Origin: Winogradskya humida | GTDB lineage: Bacteria > Actinomycetota > Actinomycetes > Mycobacteriales > Micromonosporaceae | DNA: 52,023 bases | Assembly: GCF_016862215.1 (NCBI RefSeq) | Contig: NZ_BOMN01000124.1 | Location: 1 to 52,023 of the forward strand | Reading direction: 5' to 3' | In this document: piece by piece, positions 26,232 through 34,138 of the stretch | Layout of the letters: each line of letters starts with the position of its first letter | Numbering within the stretch: position 1 is the first letter of the stretch | Notes under the pieces: generated by a model | What the model was told of the DNA's origin: nothing | Seen by the model: only the letters and a program-made list of their open reading frames with translations | Database searches by the model: none | Position numbers and translations under genes: made by a program

Positions 26232-27581
26232 TCAGTTCAGCGTCTTGGAGATGCTGATCATCTCGTGCCGGGCGACCACCTTGACGCGCTTGCGCCCGTG
26301 CGGCTCGCCGAGGGAGATCTCGTGCTGGTCCAGCACCTGCCAGCCGGCCCAGGTCGTGAAGTCAAGACCCCGCTGTTCCAGGTACGCGATGACGTCGGCC
26401 GGGTCGGCGTCGGTCGCCTGGGGCAGCGTGGCGGCATCCGCCATCAGGCTGGTGATGGTCTCGCCCGCGTCGCCCTTGGTGTGCCCGATCAGGCCCACCG
26501 GACCGCGCTTGATCCAGCCGGTGACGTACATGCCGGGGACGTGCTCGCCGTCGAGGTCCATGATGCGACCGGCCTCGTGCGGGATGGTGCCGGTCTTCGT
26601 GTCGAACGGCAGGTCGGCGAGGGCCTTGCTGAGGTAGCCGACCGCGCGGTAGACCGCCTGAACGTCCCAGTCGGTGAACTCGCCGGTGCCGCGGACCCAG
26701 CCGTCGCCGGTCAGCTCCTGGGTCTCGGTGCGGATCGACTCGACCCTGCCGTCACCGCCGATCGACACCGGGGCCTGCAGGAAGTGCAGGTGCAGGCGGC
26801 GGGGGCGGTCGCGGGGGTCGCGCACGGCCCAGTTCTGCAGGATGTCGACGCACATCTTGACGTGCCGGGTGGCGCGGATCGTCTCGAGGCTGCCCTCGTC
26901 GAACTCGATGCCCTCGGGGTGCACGATCACCTCGACGTTCGGCGACACGTCCAGCTCGCGCAGCTCCTGCGGGGTGAACTTCACCTGCGCCGGGCCACGC
27001 CGCGAGAACATGTGCACGTCGGTGACCGGGCTGGCCTTGAGCTCCTGGTAGACGTTGTCCGGGATCTCGGTGACGAGCAGCTCGTCGGCGGTCTTGGCGA
27101 GGATCCGGGCCACGTCGACGGCGACGTTCCCGGCGCCGATCACGGCGACCTTGGTGGCGGTCAGCGGCCACTCGCGCGGCACGTCGGGGTGCCCGTTGTA
27201 CCAGGAGGCGAAGTCCGCGGCGCCGTAGCTGCCGACCAGGTCGATGCCCGGGATGTCCAGCTCGCGGTCCTTGTCCGCTCCCGTCGCGATGATCGTCGCG
27301 TCGTAGAAGCGGCGCAGCTCCTCCGGCTTGACGTCCACGCCGTAGTCGATGTTGCCGATGAACCGGATCCGCGGGTTGTCGAGCACCCGGTGCAGCGCGG
27401 TGATGATCTCCTTGATCCGCGGGTGGTCGGGAGCCACGCCATAGCGGATCAGGCCGTACGGCGTCGGCAGCCGGTCGAAGATGTCGACGGTCACCGTCTC
27501 CGAGGCCTTGATCAGGTGGTCGGCGGCGTAGATGCCGGCCGGGCCGGCACCGATTACGGCAACCCGCAGGGGGCGGTCCAT
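26232..27581 (-). CDS. fprA: Ferredoxin/flavodoxin-NADP+ reductase, FprA type
   Basis: 449 residues, close to the roughly 456 of mycobacterial FprA. N-terminal FAD-binding Rossmann motif VAVIGAGPAGIYAADHL and internal NADPH-binding motif VAVIGAGNVAVDVARIL, followed by the adrenodoxin-reductase hallmark GWIKRGPVGLIGHTKGDAGET. It transfers electrons between NADPH and ferredoxin, for example for cytochrome P450s or redox defence. ATG 27581 is preceded by AAGGGA 7 nt upstream; an in-frame ATG at 27680 would put the promoter inside the gene and is rejected. It is transcribed alone, from a promoter with a 19-bp spacer over a dyad (see 27641-27671). Confidence 0.92.
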   Translation of the reverse strand: MDRPLRVAVIGAGPAGIYAADHLIKASETVTVDIFDRLPTPYGLIRYGVAPDHPRIKEIITALHRVLDNPRIRFIGNIDYGVDVKPEELRRFYDATIIATGADKDRELDIPGIDLVGSYGAADFASWYNGHPDVPREWPLTATKVAVIGAGNVAVDVARILAKTADELLVTEIPDNVYQELKASPVTDVHMFSRRGPAQVKFTPQELRELDVSPNVEVIVHPEGIEFDEGSLETIRATRHVKMCVDILQNWAVRDPRDRPRRLHLHFLQAPVSIGGDGRVESIRTETQELTGDGWVRGTGEFTDWDVQAVYRAVGYLSKALADLPFDTKTGTIPHEAGRIMDLDGEHVPGMYVTGWIKRGPVGLIGHTKGDAGETITSLMADAATLPQATDADPADVIAYLEQRGLDFTTWAGWQVLDQHEISLGEPHGRKRVKVVARHEMISISKTLN

Positions 27582-27640
27582 GGTTGCATCCCTTGCTCGC
27601 GCTGTCAGTCCGCACTGCCAAGATCCGGCAGCAGTCCTGA

Positions 27641-27671
27641 ACTCTAAAACTTCAACCATGGTTGAGGTCAA
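27641..27671 (-). promoter_or_regulatory. MerR/SoxR-type promoter of fprA
   Basis: On the minus strand TTGACC (27666-27671) and TAGAGT (27641-27646) are separated by 19 bp. The spacer carries the perfect 14-bp palindrome TCAACCATGGTTGA (27652-27665), extending to CCTCAA...TTGAAG (27650-27667) with one mismatched pair. A 19-20 bp spacer over a dyad is the signature of MerR-family activated promoters, and CCTCAA-N6-TTGAGG is the known SoxR-box form. Predicted leader is about 50 nt. Confidence 0.72.
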
Positions 27672-27694
27672 CCTGATCATGAAGCCACGGCTTC

Positions 27695-27713
27695 TTAGGG
27701 ATGCCTAACTATA
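27695..27713. promoter_or_regulatory. IdeR/DtxR-box-like sequence
   Basis: TTAGGGATGCCTAACTATA matches 13 of 19 positions of the iron box TTAGGTTAGSCTAACCTAA, with inverted TTAGG/CCTAA arms. It lies 24 bp upstream of the fprA -35, and no gene starts on its other side before 28050. A small GAAGCC-AC-GGCTTC inverted repeat (27681-27694) is adjacent. The call is tentative. Confidence 0.3.
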
Positions 27714-28049
27714 CTTTTCCTGCCGCTTCGAGGACCGCCCGGCACCCCTGCAGCCCCGCGCAAACCCGCTCGGACCTGGTATTTCACGAACAGCGAGCGT
27801 TCGCCGGCCCCACGGCCGCGACCGGCGAATTCGGCATAGAGAACTGCGTCACATCGGGCTCCCCCTCCCCGGCATGGAGGCAGCGTCGACGTGGGGCCCG
27901 GGTGCGAGTCCCACCCTGAGCACGCTGGGATTCCAGGGCGCTGACCATGAGATCTGGATCACCACGGGTTTTGACTTTCGTACCGGCCGGATGTGATGAA
28001 TAGTTCCCTGCACCGTGCAGACAGACGCGGCGAGATGGGGGACAGATCG
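27714..28049. other. Intergenic region between fprA and the E1-alpha gene
   Basis: No gene is supported. A TTGACT at 27971-27976 is the best forward -35 for the E1-alpha gene, with only a weak -10 after it. The stretch 27890-27916 (GTGGG...CCCAC) can form a hairpin and superficially resembles a tRNA T-arm, but no cloverleaf can be completed. The region is less GC-rich than its flanks near 27660-27790. Confidence 0.4.
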
Positions 28050-29180
28050 ATGGTGAGCGGTGCAGCCGGCGCTGATGCTCCGGCCGGCGGTTTCGTTCAG
28101 CTGCTCAACCCCGACGGGGAGCGCGCCGACAGCTACACCACGCCCGACGGCGTGACGTATTCGGCCGACTTCACCGACGACGAGTACCGCGAGCTCTACA
28201 CGGATCTCGTCATGGTCCGGCGCCTCGACGCCGAGGGGCTCGCGCTGCAACGCCAGGGTGAGCTGGGCCTGTGGGCCAGCCTGCTCGGCCAGGAAGCGGC
28301 CCAGGTCGGCGCCGGGCGGGCGATGCGCCCCCAGGACATGGCGTTCCCCTCGTACCGCGAGCACGGCGTGCTCTACACCCGGGGCATCGACCCGATCATG
28401 CCGTTCGGCCTGTTCCGCGGCATCGACCAGGGCGGCTGGGACCCAAACGAGTTCAAGTTCGGCATCTACACGCTCGTGATCGGCGCCCACACCCTGCACG
28501 CCACCGGCTACGCCATGGGCATCAACCTCGACGGCAGGACCGGCACCCCCGACGGCGAAGCGGTCATCGCGTTCTTCGGCGACGGCTCGACGAGCCAGGG
28601 TGAGGTCAACGAGGCCTTCGTGTGGGCCGGCGTCTACAACGCCCCGCTCGTGTTCTTCTGCCAGAACAACCAGTGGGCGATCTCCGAGCCCCTCGAACGC
28701 CAGACCCGCATCCCGCTGTACCGGCGCGCCGACGGCTTCGGCTTCCCCGGCATCCGCGTCGACGGCAACGACGTGCTCGCCTCGTACGCCGTCACCCGTG
28801 CCGCGCTCGACAACGCACGCACCGGCAACGGGCCGACGCTGATCGAGGCGTACACGTACCGGATGGGTGCCCACACCAGCTCGGACGACCCGACCCGCTA
28901 CCGCGACGCCGGCGAGGTCGAGGCCTGGAAGGCCAAGGACCCGATCAGCCGGATGAAGTCCTTCCTCACCAAGCAGCAGATCGCCGACGACACGTTCTTC
29001 CAGCAGGTCGAGGATGACGTCACCAAGATCGCCCTGGACCTGCGCGAACGGGTGATGGCCCTGCCGGACCCCCGGCCCGTCTCCATGTTCGACAACGTCT
29101 ACCCGCAGGGCTCACCCCGCATCGACGCCCAGCGCCGGCAGTTCACCGAGTACGAGGCCCTCTTCGGCTCCGGTCACTGA
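28050..29180 (+). CDS. pdhA: Thiamine-pyrophosphate-dependent dehydrogenase E1 component, alpha subunit
   Basis: 376 residues. The TPP motif GDGSTSQGEVNEAFVWAGVYNAPLVFFCQNN is complete, as are the active-site segment PSYREHG and the phosphorylation-loop-like YRMGAHTSSDDPTRYR. It catalyses decarboxylation of pyruvate or a branched-chain 2-oxo acid in a complex with E1-beta and E2. ATG 28050 has GGGGGA about 8 nt upstream; ATGs at 28035 and 27993 are further in-frame options. E1-alpha genes are normally followed by E1-beta and E2; here the next gene is on the opposite strand one base later, so partners must be elsewhere. Pyruvate versus branched-chain specificity is unresolved. Confidence 0.88.
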   Translation: MVSGAAGADAPAGGFVQLLNPDGERADSYTTPDGVTYSADFTDDEYRELYTDLVMVRRLDAEGLALQRQGELGLWASLLGQEAAQVGAGRAMRPQDMAFPSYREHGVLYTRGIDPIMPFGLFRGIDQGGWDPNEFKFGIYTLVIGAHTLHATGYAMGINLDGRTGTPDGEAVIAFFGDGSTSQGEVNEAFVWAGVYNAPLVFFCQNNQWAISEPLERQTRIPLYRRADGFGFPGIRVDGNDVLASYAVTRAALDNARTGNGPTLIEAYTYRMGAHTSSDDPTRYRDAGEVEAWKAKDPISRMKSFLTKQQIADDTFFQQVEDDVTKIALDLRERVMALPDPRPVSMFDNVYPQGSPRIDAQRRQFTEYEALFGSGH

Positions 29181-29181
29181 C

Positions 29182-29382
29182 CTACCGGTCCGCGGTCACG
29201 AACTCACACGACCCGGAGTGGCTGTGCTCCTTCGTGCAGACCCGCCCGGTCGGCAGATGCACCAGCGCGCAGGCGCCGGCCACGGCGAGTTCCTCGTCGA
29301 TGGATGAGTTGTGGATCTCGAGCCGGCGGGTCTCCGGGCCCTCCGGCACGGACGTGCCGTCGTCGTCGCTGTAACGCTGCAC
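29182..29382 (-). CDS. Small conserved actinobacterial protein of unknown function
   Basis: 66 residues from GTG 29382 (AAGGTGGT about 10 nt upstream). The C-terminal half has a Cys/His-rich pattern, ACALVHLPTGRVCTKEHSHSGSCEFV, with three Cys and two His that could bind a metal. I recognise this pattern from small actinomycete hypothetical proteins but know no function. It converges with the E1-alpha gene, two bases apart. Confidence 0.6.
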   Translation of the reverse strand: MQRYSDDDGTSVPEGPETRRLEIHNSSIDEELAVAGACALVHLPTGRVCTKEHSHSGSCEFVTADR

Positions 29383-29549
29383 CAGCCACCACCTTGTCAG
29401 GACGTCGAAGGTTCACCATGGAGCAATCCGGCCCGAGAAGCCAGGCTTTGTCACCTGGCGTAATTTGCTGTCAAATGCCCGACGCTTAGTCGCCGCATCC
29501 CGGGGCAAAGCCCCTCCAGGACGCAACCGACCAGGCCGACGGAGGCACC

Positions 29550-29858
29550 ATGACCGCCAACGAGATCATCGATACACGTACGCCGGACGAGATCCGGGCC
29601 GACATCGAGCGCACCCGCACCGACTTCACCCGCCCCCGCAGGATGATCACCACGGCCCGGAGCAAGGCGGCGGAACTACCCGGCCGGGCGCGTCAGGCCG
29701 GCCAGACCGCGGGAGACCACTGGATGGCCACCGCCGCGGCCACCATGGCCCTGGCAGCCGCCATCACCGCCCTGATCCTGCAACGCCAGCGCGCCGCCAC
29801 CCAGGCCCGCCAGCTGGCCGAACGCACCAGCTGGCGCCCCGCCTTCCTCAAGCGCTGA
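29550..29858 (+). CDS. DUF3618-family membrane protein
   Basis: 102 residues. Starts with the DUF3618 signature TPDEIRADIERTRTDF, followed by a basic linker and one transmembrane helix (MATAAATMALAAAITALIL). ATG 29550 has GGAGG 4 nt upstream, a strong ribosome site. In many actinomycetes DUF3618 proteins sit with phage-holin-superfamily and DUF3618/DUF1269-type envelope genes; here it is alone. Function unknown. Confidence 0.85.
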   Translation: MTANEIIDTRTPDEIRADIERTRTDFTRPRRMITTARSKAAELPGRARQAGQTAGDHWMATAAATMALAAAITALILQRQRAATQARQLAERTSWRPAFLKR

Positions 29859-29875
29859 CCCGGACCACTTCCGCC

Positions 29876-29906
29876 GATCGTGGGGCGGCTCGCCCGCCCC
29901 ACGATC
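29876..29906 (+). terminator. Terminator after the DUF3618 gene
   Basis: GATCGTGGGGCGG / CCGCCCCACGATC, a perfect 13-bp stem with a 5-nt loop, 17 bp past the stop at 29858. No U-tract. Confidence 0.75.
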
Positions 29907-30005
29907 ACCGGGCGCTGCCTACCTGCGGCGCCCGTCCCTCGGCGCCCGCCCGCGGCACCCGCCCGCGGCACCCGCTCGCGGGGAGCCCGGGGGTACGGTC
30001 GGGTC

Positions 30006-30317
30006 ATGCGCGTACCGACCGCGGCGATCACCGCAGGCTCCCTCATCGGCGGCTGGCAACTCGCCCGCCGCACCGGCAACCGCCCCCTCGGCGGCCTCAT
30101 CCTCGCCGCCGGCGCAGTCCTGGCCGCCCGCGAGTGGTCGCGCCGCACCAGCCCCGCCGTGACCGGCGCCCTCATCGCCACCTACCTCGGCGCCTTCGGC
30201 CTGTCCCACCCCCTGGCCAAACGCATCGGCCCCTGGCCCGCAGTCCTCACAGCCTCAGCCCTCACCGCCGCCGCCTCCTACGCCGCAGCCGACCGCCACC
30301 CCCACAAAATGCCCTAA
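30006..30317 (+). CDS. Small multi-spanning membrane protein
   Basis: 103 residues with three to four hydrophobic segments (AAITAGSLIGGWQLA; GGLILAAGAVLAA; VTGALIATYLGAFGL; AVLTASALTAAASYAAA). ATG 30006 is chosen because upstream codons in this frame are Pro/Arg-rich and include a short GCCCGCGGCACC tandem repeat. It ends in a four-base overlap with the convergent binding-protein gene. No family recognised. Confidence 0.65.
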   Translation: MRVPTAAITAGSLIGGWQLARRTGNRPLGGLILAAGAVLAAREWSRRTSPAVTGALIATYLGAFGLSHPLAKRIGPWPAVLTASALTAAASYAAADRHPHKMP

Positions 30318-31168
30318 CCCGTGACCGGCTGCTCGCACGGGTCGAGCGCTGCGGAGTTGGGTTTGCGGTCCGTCGGGACGACGTTCGGGAGGTTGTCCTT
30401 GAAGGTCCGGTCCCATTCCTCGTTGATGAACTTGACCAGTTTCTTCGCGAGGTAGGCGCACAGCTTGGGATGGTCGTTGCGGATGCCGATCCCGTACCGC
30501 TCGCTGCCCACCCTGATGCCGGGGACCAGCCTGATGTCGCCGGCGGTGTCGTGGGCGATGAAGCCCTCGAGGATGACCCGGTCGGAGGAGACCGCGTCCG
30601 CCTCGCCGGCACGCAATCTTTCCATGCAGCGCTGCAGGGTGTTCTCCGTCAGCGGATTGATCGTGATGCCGAACAGGCGCTGCTCGGTGGTGGAGCCGAG
30701 TGCTGTGCAGATGTTCTTTCTCTCGATGTCCTCCACCTTTGCGATCTTGCTTGTCTTGAGCGTCAGCAGGCCCTGTGAATCCGTCAGGTAGGGGCCCACC
30801 TGATCAATGTCCTTGCGTCGCTTGTCGTTGATCGAGAAGTTGGAGATGACGAGCTTCACGTCGCTGTCAGCACCCTGCAGCGCTGTGACCCGCTCATTGG
30901 TGGTGAGATTGACGAATCGGGGCTGGAATCCCAGCTCCTCGCCGAGCCAATTGCTCAGGCTGATGTCGAAACCCTGCCAGACGCCGTTCGCATATTCGCT
31001 CCAGCCGGGCAGGTCCGTGTTGATGCCGATGAGGACCTCACCCGAAAGGTATTCGGCGGGATCCGGCTCCACTTCGGGGTCGCCGCATCCCGCGGTCGTC
31101 GTCATGGTGATGACCAGTGCGGCCGCCAGCAGCGGGCGAACCCAGCCGGCGCGACGTCGGAAGCTCAC
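30314..31168 (-). CDS. Orphan glutamate-type solute-binding lipoprotein (SBP family 3)
   Basis: 284 residues. Lipoprotein signal ending TTTAGC (Cys28), then a periplasmic-binding fold of the amino-acid ABC family: VLIGINTDLPGWSEYANGVWQGFDISLSNWLGEELG, then LVISNFSINDKRRKDIDQVGPYLTDSQGLL and GEADAVSSDRVILEGF. GTG 31168 has a strong GGAGGAGAGGA ribosome site. No permease or ATPase gene is linked; instead it follows a membrane protein gene by 29 bp. That suggests a sensory or accessory role rather than a complete importer (inference). Confidence 0.85.
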   Translation of the reverse strand: MSFRRRAGWVRPLLAAALVITMTTTAGCGDPEVEPDPAEYLSGEVLIGINTDLPGWSEYANGVWQGFDISLSNWLGEELGFQPRFVNLTTNERVTALQGADSDVKLVISNFSINDKRRKDIDQVGPYLTDSQGLLTLKTSKIAKVEDIERKNICTALGSTTEQRLFGITINPLTENTLQRCMERLRAGEADAVSSDRVILEGFIAHDTAGDIRLVPGIRVGSERYGIGIRNDHPKLCAYLAKKLVKFINEEWDRTFKDNLPNVVPTDRKPNSAALDPCEQPVTG

Positions 31169-31197
31169 GCGTGTTTCCTCTCCTCCGTGCGGGGCGA

Positions 31198-31848
31198 TCA
31201 TCGACGTAGCTCGCTGCGACCGAACGAAACCTCCACCACGCAGTCCTGATTGCCCGGAGCATCGAGCTGCAGCACGAGCTCGACGCGACGGGTCCCCTCG
31301 GGGATGTTGACGGAGACCGGCACCTCGTGGCGCGCGGCGATCACCGAGCCGGACCGCCCGTCCAGTTTCGGCTCGACACTCAGCACGGACGAGACGACGC
31401 AGTCGCTCAGGTCGCTGACGGAGACCAACGTCGGCGTGAACGCCAGCTCCCCGCCCCGCCATCCCGAGGCGATATCGGGCGTCACCGTGCTGGGCTTTTC
31501 CTCGCTCACCTCGACCACCGCCGGGAAACTGACGTCCAGGTCGGAGAACCAGCGGTTCCAGACCCAGGTCGACGCGGGCACTATCAGGGCAACGGACAAC
31601 ACCAGGGCCGTCCAGAACTTGGCGCGCGGGCTCATCGTGGAATAGCGGTAGGACGATGTTGCCCGCTGCCCCGATCGTTGCTCGGCGCGGATCGCGAGCG
31701 CTGTGGTCACGATCGTCAGGGTGAGACTGAGAATTGTGGCGATCGTGGCTCCGCGTTCCGGATTCTGGAACAGGTAGATCGTGACCCCCACAGCGAACAG
31801 GGACGACCCGCCGATCCACTTGCGGGTACCACTCGGAAGCTCCTCCAT
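31198..31848 (-). CDS. Membrane protein of unknown function upstream of the binding protein
   Basis: 216 residues. Two N-terminal helices form a hairpin (GGSSLFAVGVTIYLF; TILSLTLTIVTTALAI), a third follows (FWTALVLSVALIVPASTWVW, about residues 77-96), then an extracellular domain of about 120 residues with two Cys (LSDCVVS; NQDCVVEV), possibly disulfide-bonded. It is the first gene of a two-gene unit with the solute-binding protein. No family recognised. Confidence 0.72.
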   Translation of the reverse strand: MEELPSGTRKWIGGSSLFAVGVTIYLFQNPERGATIATILSLTLTIVTTALAIRAEQRSGQRATSSYRYSTMSPRAKFWTALVLSVALIVPASTWVWNRWFSDLDVSFPAVVEVSEEKPSTVTPDIASGWRGGELAFTPTLVSVSDLSDCVVSSVLSVEPKLDGRSGSVIAARHEVPVSVNIPEGTRRVELVLQLDAPGNQDCVVEVSFGRSELRR

Positions 31849-31988
31849 GCACCTACCCCCGTGTAAATACGCGAAATAGATCCGCGCCTATCCCAGTGTG
31901 ACGCATAGACGCTCATGCGCCCACCGGGCAATAACCTCACCACGCGAGCCGTCCATGGGAATCGGATGATCGGCTAATACGATCCAGC

Positions 31989-32384
31989 GTGGACATACGG
32001 TTTCAGCGCATATCGCCGCCCGCCTCGAAGCCAGGCCGGGTCTCCCGGACTCGTCGCACTCGTCTACGCGGGCGTGACTTACGGCTGGGTGTGCTGTCCG
32101 GCTTCGGCGCGCTGGACCCCGGCGAGATGTGCGCGTCCGCGGCCGGCTTCTACTCCGGTACGCCCGGCCCGCCGGACGACCGCTGGACGGGCATGGTCGA
32201 GCGCGGGCTCCCGATCGGGCGTACATGCGTATGGTCCGATGGAACCCGCTTCGAACTGGTGCCCTGGTGGGTCAACCCGCTGCTCTTCGCCTGGTTGACA
32301 ACCGCAGTCGCCGCGCTACCGGCCGACCTGGCCGCCAGCGCGCTCGACCGTGGCGAGGCCGCCCGTACCGGCTACCAGGGTTAG
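31989..32384 (+). pseudogene. Small membrane protein remnant, probably frameshifted
   Basis: The frame from GTG 31989 begins with an Arg-rich, wrong-frame-looking stretch. From about 32085 onward it reads sensibly: LSGFGALDPGEMCASAAGFYSG, then VPWWVNPLLFAWLTTAVAALPADLAASAL with one helix. The sensible N-terminal part lies in another forward frame (PGLVALVYAGVTYGW, about 32035-32090). A one- or two-base slip near 32085-32095 would join them. Either a decayed gene or a sequencing error; no start codon is evident in the upstream frame. Confidence 0.45.
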
Positions 32385-32578
32385 AAAAGCCGTCCCCGGT
32401 ACGGGTGGGAGCGACCCCACTTCTCCTCCCACCGCAGCAGGTTCGCCTGCCCTTCCGGGAGGTCGGGACGGTACTCCCGGACCACGGACCGTTCCGGCTG
32501 GGCGACCAGAAAACGCCAGTAATCCTCGATCGCCACCCGGGCGACGTCGGCCGGGAACTCGCCCTCGGCGCCGGGCAC
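32381..32578 (-). pseudogene. C-terminal fragment of an unidentified protein
   Basis: The frame reads PGAEGEFPADVARVAIEDYWRFLVAQPERSVVREYRPDLPEG, ending GRSHPYRGRLF. It looks like real coding sequence but is closed by a stop just upstream (about 32597) with no good start. It lies downstream of, and on the same strand as, the frameshifted ESX-like remnant and may be its continuation or a separate broken gene. No family recognised. Confidence 0.35.
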
Positions 32579-32596
32579 CCACGAGTTGGTGAGGAT

Positions 32597-33110
32597 TCAT
32601 CCGATCGGAGCGGGCACGCTTCTGAGTCTTGCGGAGGAAACGCAGCGCGGTCCGCATGCGAGCTGGGCGATGACCGCTATTTTGAGGGTAAGCACGATCC
32701 CGCCGCAGATCATCAGGCCGGTGCCGGTCAGCGTGGCGGCCTTCGTACCGTCCAGGAGTGCCTTGGCCGGACTGTCCTCTCTCGCCCACCAGGTCTGGAA
32801 CGCGGCGACGGCCTCGCCCTCATGCTCGTTCCACACCTCGGTGGCAGTGCCCCAGCTCGTTGGCCAACCCATTGAACCGGCGGCCTATGTTCTCGTCCAC
32901 CTCCGTGTGCTGCGCGCTGATGTCCACCACGTCGGCGCCGGCCGGGGCCATCTCGTCCTGGTAGCACTCGAACGCCCACGACGACACCTCGTCGTGGGCG
33001 GCGCCGATCAGCGAGCCGATATCGTCGCTCTCCCAGGGCGCGCCGAAACCAGCCAGCTCGGACTGGAACGACGCCAGCTCCGCGGAGAGCCGTGAGGCAA
33101 CACTCGCCGT
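32597..33110 (-). pseudogene. Frameshifted WXG100/ESX-secreted-like protein remnant
   Basis: Two minus-strand frames together give one plausible protein. Frame 1 (33110-32820) reads RLSAELASFQSELAGFGAPWESDDIGSLIGAAHDEVSSWAFECYQDEM, then RRFNGLANELG, a helical WXG100-like pattern with a central W-x-S turn. Near 32850 the sense continues in frame 2 (32872-32597): GTATEVWNEHEGEAVAAFQTWWAREDSPA, then a hydrophobic helix GTGLMICGGIVLTLKIAVIAQLA. Frame 1 opens right after a TAA with no start codon. The join at ELG|TATEVW implies a one-base indel. The WXG100 assignment rests on pattern and length only. Confidence 0.5.
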
Positions 33111-33283
33111 TTATCTCCAGGGCGAATGTCTCCCCGCGTCCTGACCTGCGAGATTCTTTGGTGGACATGTCTACGACAGGGCTGAGTCAGGTCTATCGGG
33201 ATATGGGACCTTGAAGGTCGCTCCACCTCGACCCTGCCGAGAATCAAATGGTGTGCGCGGGATGCGCCTGGCATTGTCGGTGG

Positions 33284-34138
33284 ATGGCCAACCGGCACTT
33301 CGGCAAGGCAGGCGACGTGTGGAAGCACCTCATGGTGTGTGAGGTGCTCGCAGCTGCCGAACCGACGCACTACGCCGAGAGCCACGCGGGCAGCGGCGCC
33401 TACGACCTGGTGTACGACGATGAGCGTAATTACGGCGTGGGTCACTTTCTCGAGGTGTCCGCGGTCGTCGACACACTGGGCGCATCCGCATACGCCCACG
33501 CGTTGCACAGGTTCACTTCGACCGGACGAGCGCGTTACCCAGGATCAGCGCTCCAGGCGATGACGTTGCTCGGCGATACCTCTGAGTATTTGTTCTGTGA
33601 CGTGGACCCGGTGAGCGCGGAGGACTTACGACTCTGGGGGCGCAACCTCGAGCTGTCTCGATGTCAGGTCGTCGAGCACGACGGTATGACCGCGGTAGCC
33701 GAGTGGCTCGACACGTGCGCCGGTAGTCGTTGTGTCGTGCACATCGATCCGTTCGACCCGTTCGCTGCTCAACCAGGCGGCCTGTCGGCGGTTCAACTCG
33801 CAGGGCAGGTGGCCGAGTCCGGGTCGGTGCTCGTGTATTGGTACGGGTTCGACAGCCCCCTGGAGCAGGCGTGGGCACTCGCGGAGATCGCTCAACGCAC
33901 CTCCAAACCACTGACCTGCTTGGATGTGCTTGTCACGGACGAGACAGGCCAGGGCATGAATGGCGATCTCGGTGTGGGGACGACACCCGGAACCGGCTTC
34001 GGCGTGGTTCTAGCGAACGTCGAAGAGCAGGTGATCGCCAATTGCGATCGCCTGGGTCGAGATCTCATTCGCACCTACGCCGGCAAGCGGTTGCCCAACG
34101 GGCAACAGGGCGGACTGAGATTCACGCGTCGCGCGTAA
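33284..34138 (+). CDS. RlmJ-like SAM-dependent methyltransferase with altered catalytic motif
   Basis: 284 residues from ATG 33284; ATG 33248 is in frame upstream. N-terminus MANRHFGKAGDVWKHLM and ESHAGSGAYDL (SAM motif I) parallel the RlmJ family (YRHxFHAGN...DVLKH, DTHAGAGxY), as does RYPGSALQAM (RYPGSP in RlmJ). Motif IV, DPPY in N6-adenine methyltransferases, here reads HIDPFDPF. Predicted fold is a class I methyltransferase, target unknown: 23S rRNA A2030 methylation is unlikely to be conserved without DPPY. It sits alone in a decayed region; its 3' end overlaps the convergent YbaB-like reading frame. Confidence 0.65.
   Translation: MANRHFGKAGDVWKHLMVCEVLAAAEPTHYAESHAGSGAYDLVYDDERNYGVGHFLEVSAVVDTLGASAYAHALHRFTSTGRARYPGSALQAMTLLGDTSEYLFCDVDPVSAEDLRLWGRNLELSRCQVVEHDGMTAVAEWLDTCAGSRCVVHIDPFDPFAAQPGGLSAVQLAGQVAESGSVLVYWYGFDSPLEQAWALAEIAQRTSKPLTCLDVLVTDETGQGMNGDLGVGTTPGTGFGVVLANVEEQVIANCDRLGRDLIRTYAGKRLPNGQQGGLRFTRRA

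Noticed and set aside
27582..27680. In-frame upstream ATG (27680) for fprA
   Set aside because: It would place the MerR-type promoter inside the gene; ATG 27581 has a proper ribosome site and starts at the FAD motif.
27890..27916. T-arm-like sequence suggesting a tRNA
   Set aside because: A five-pair stem with seven-base loop is present, but no acceptor, D or anticodon stems can be built around it.
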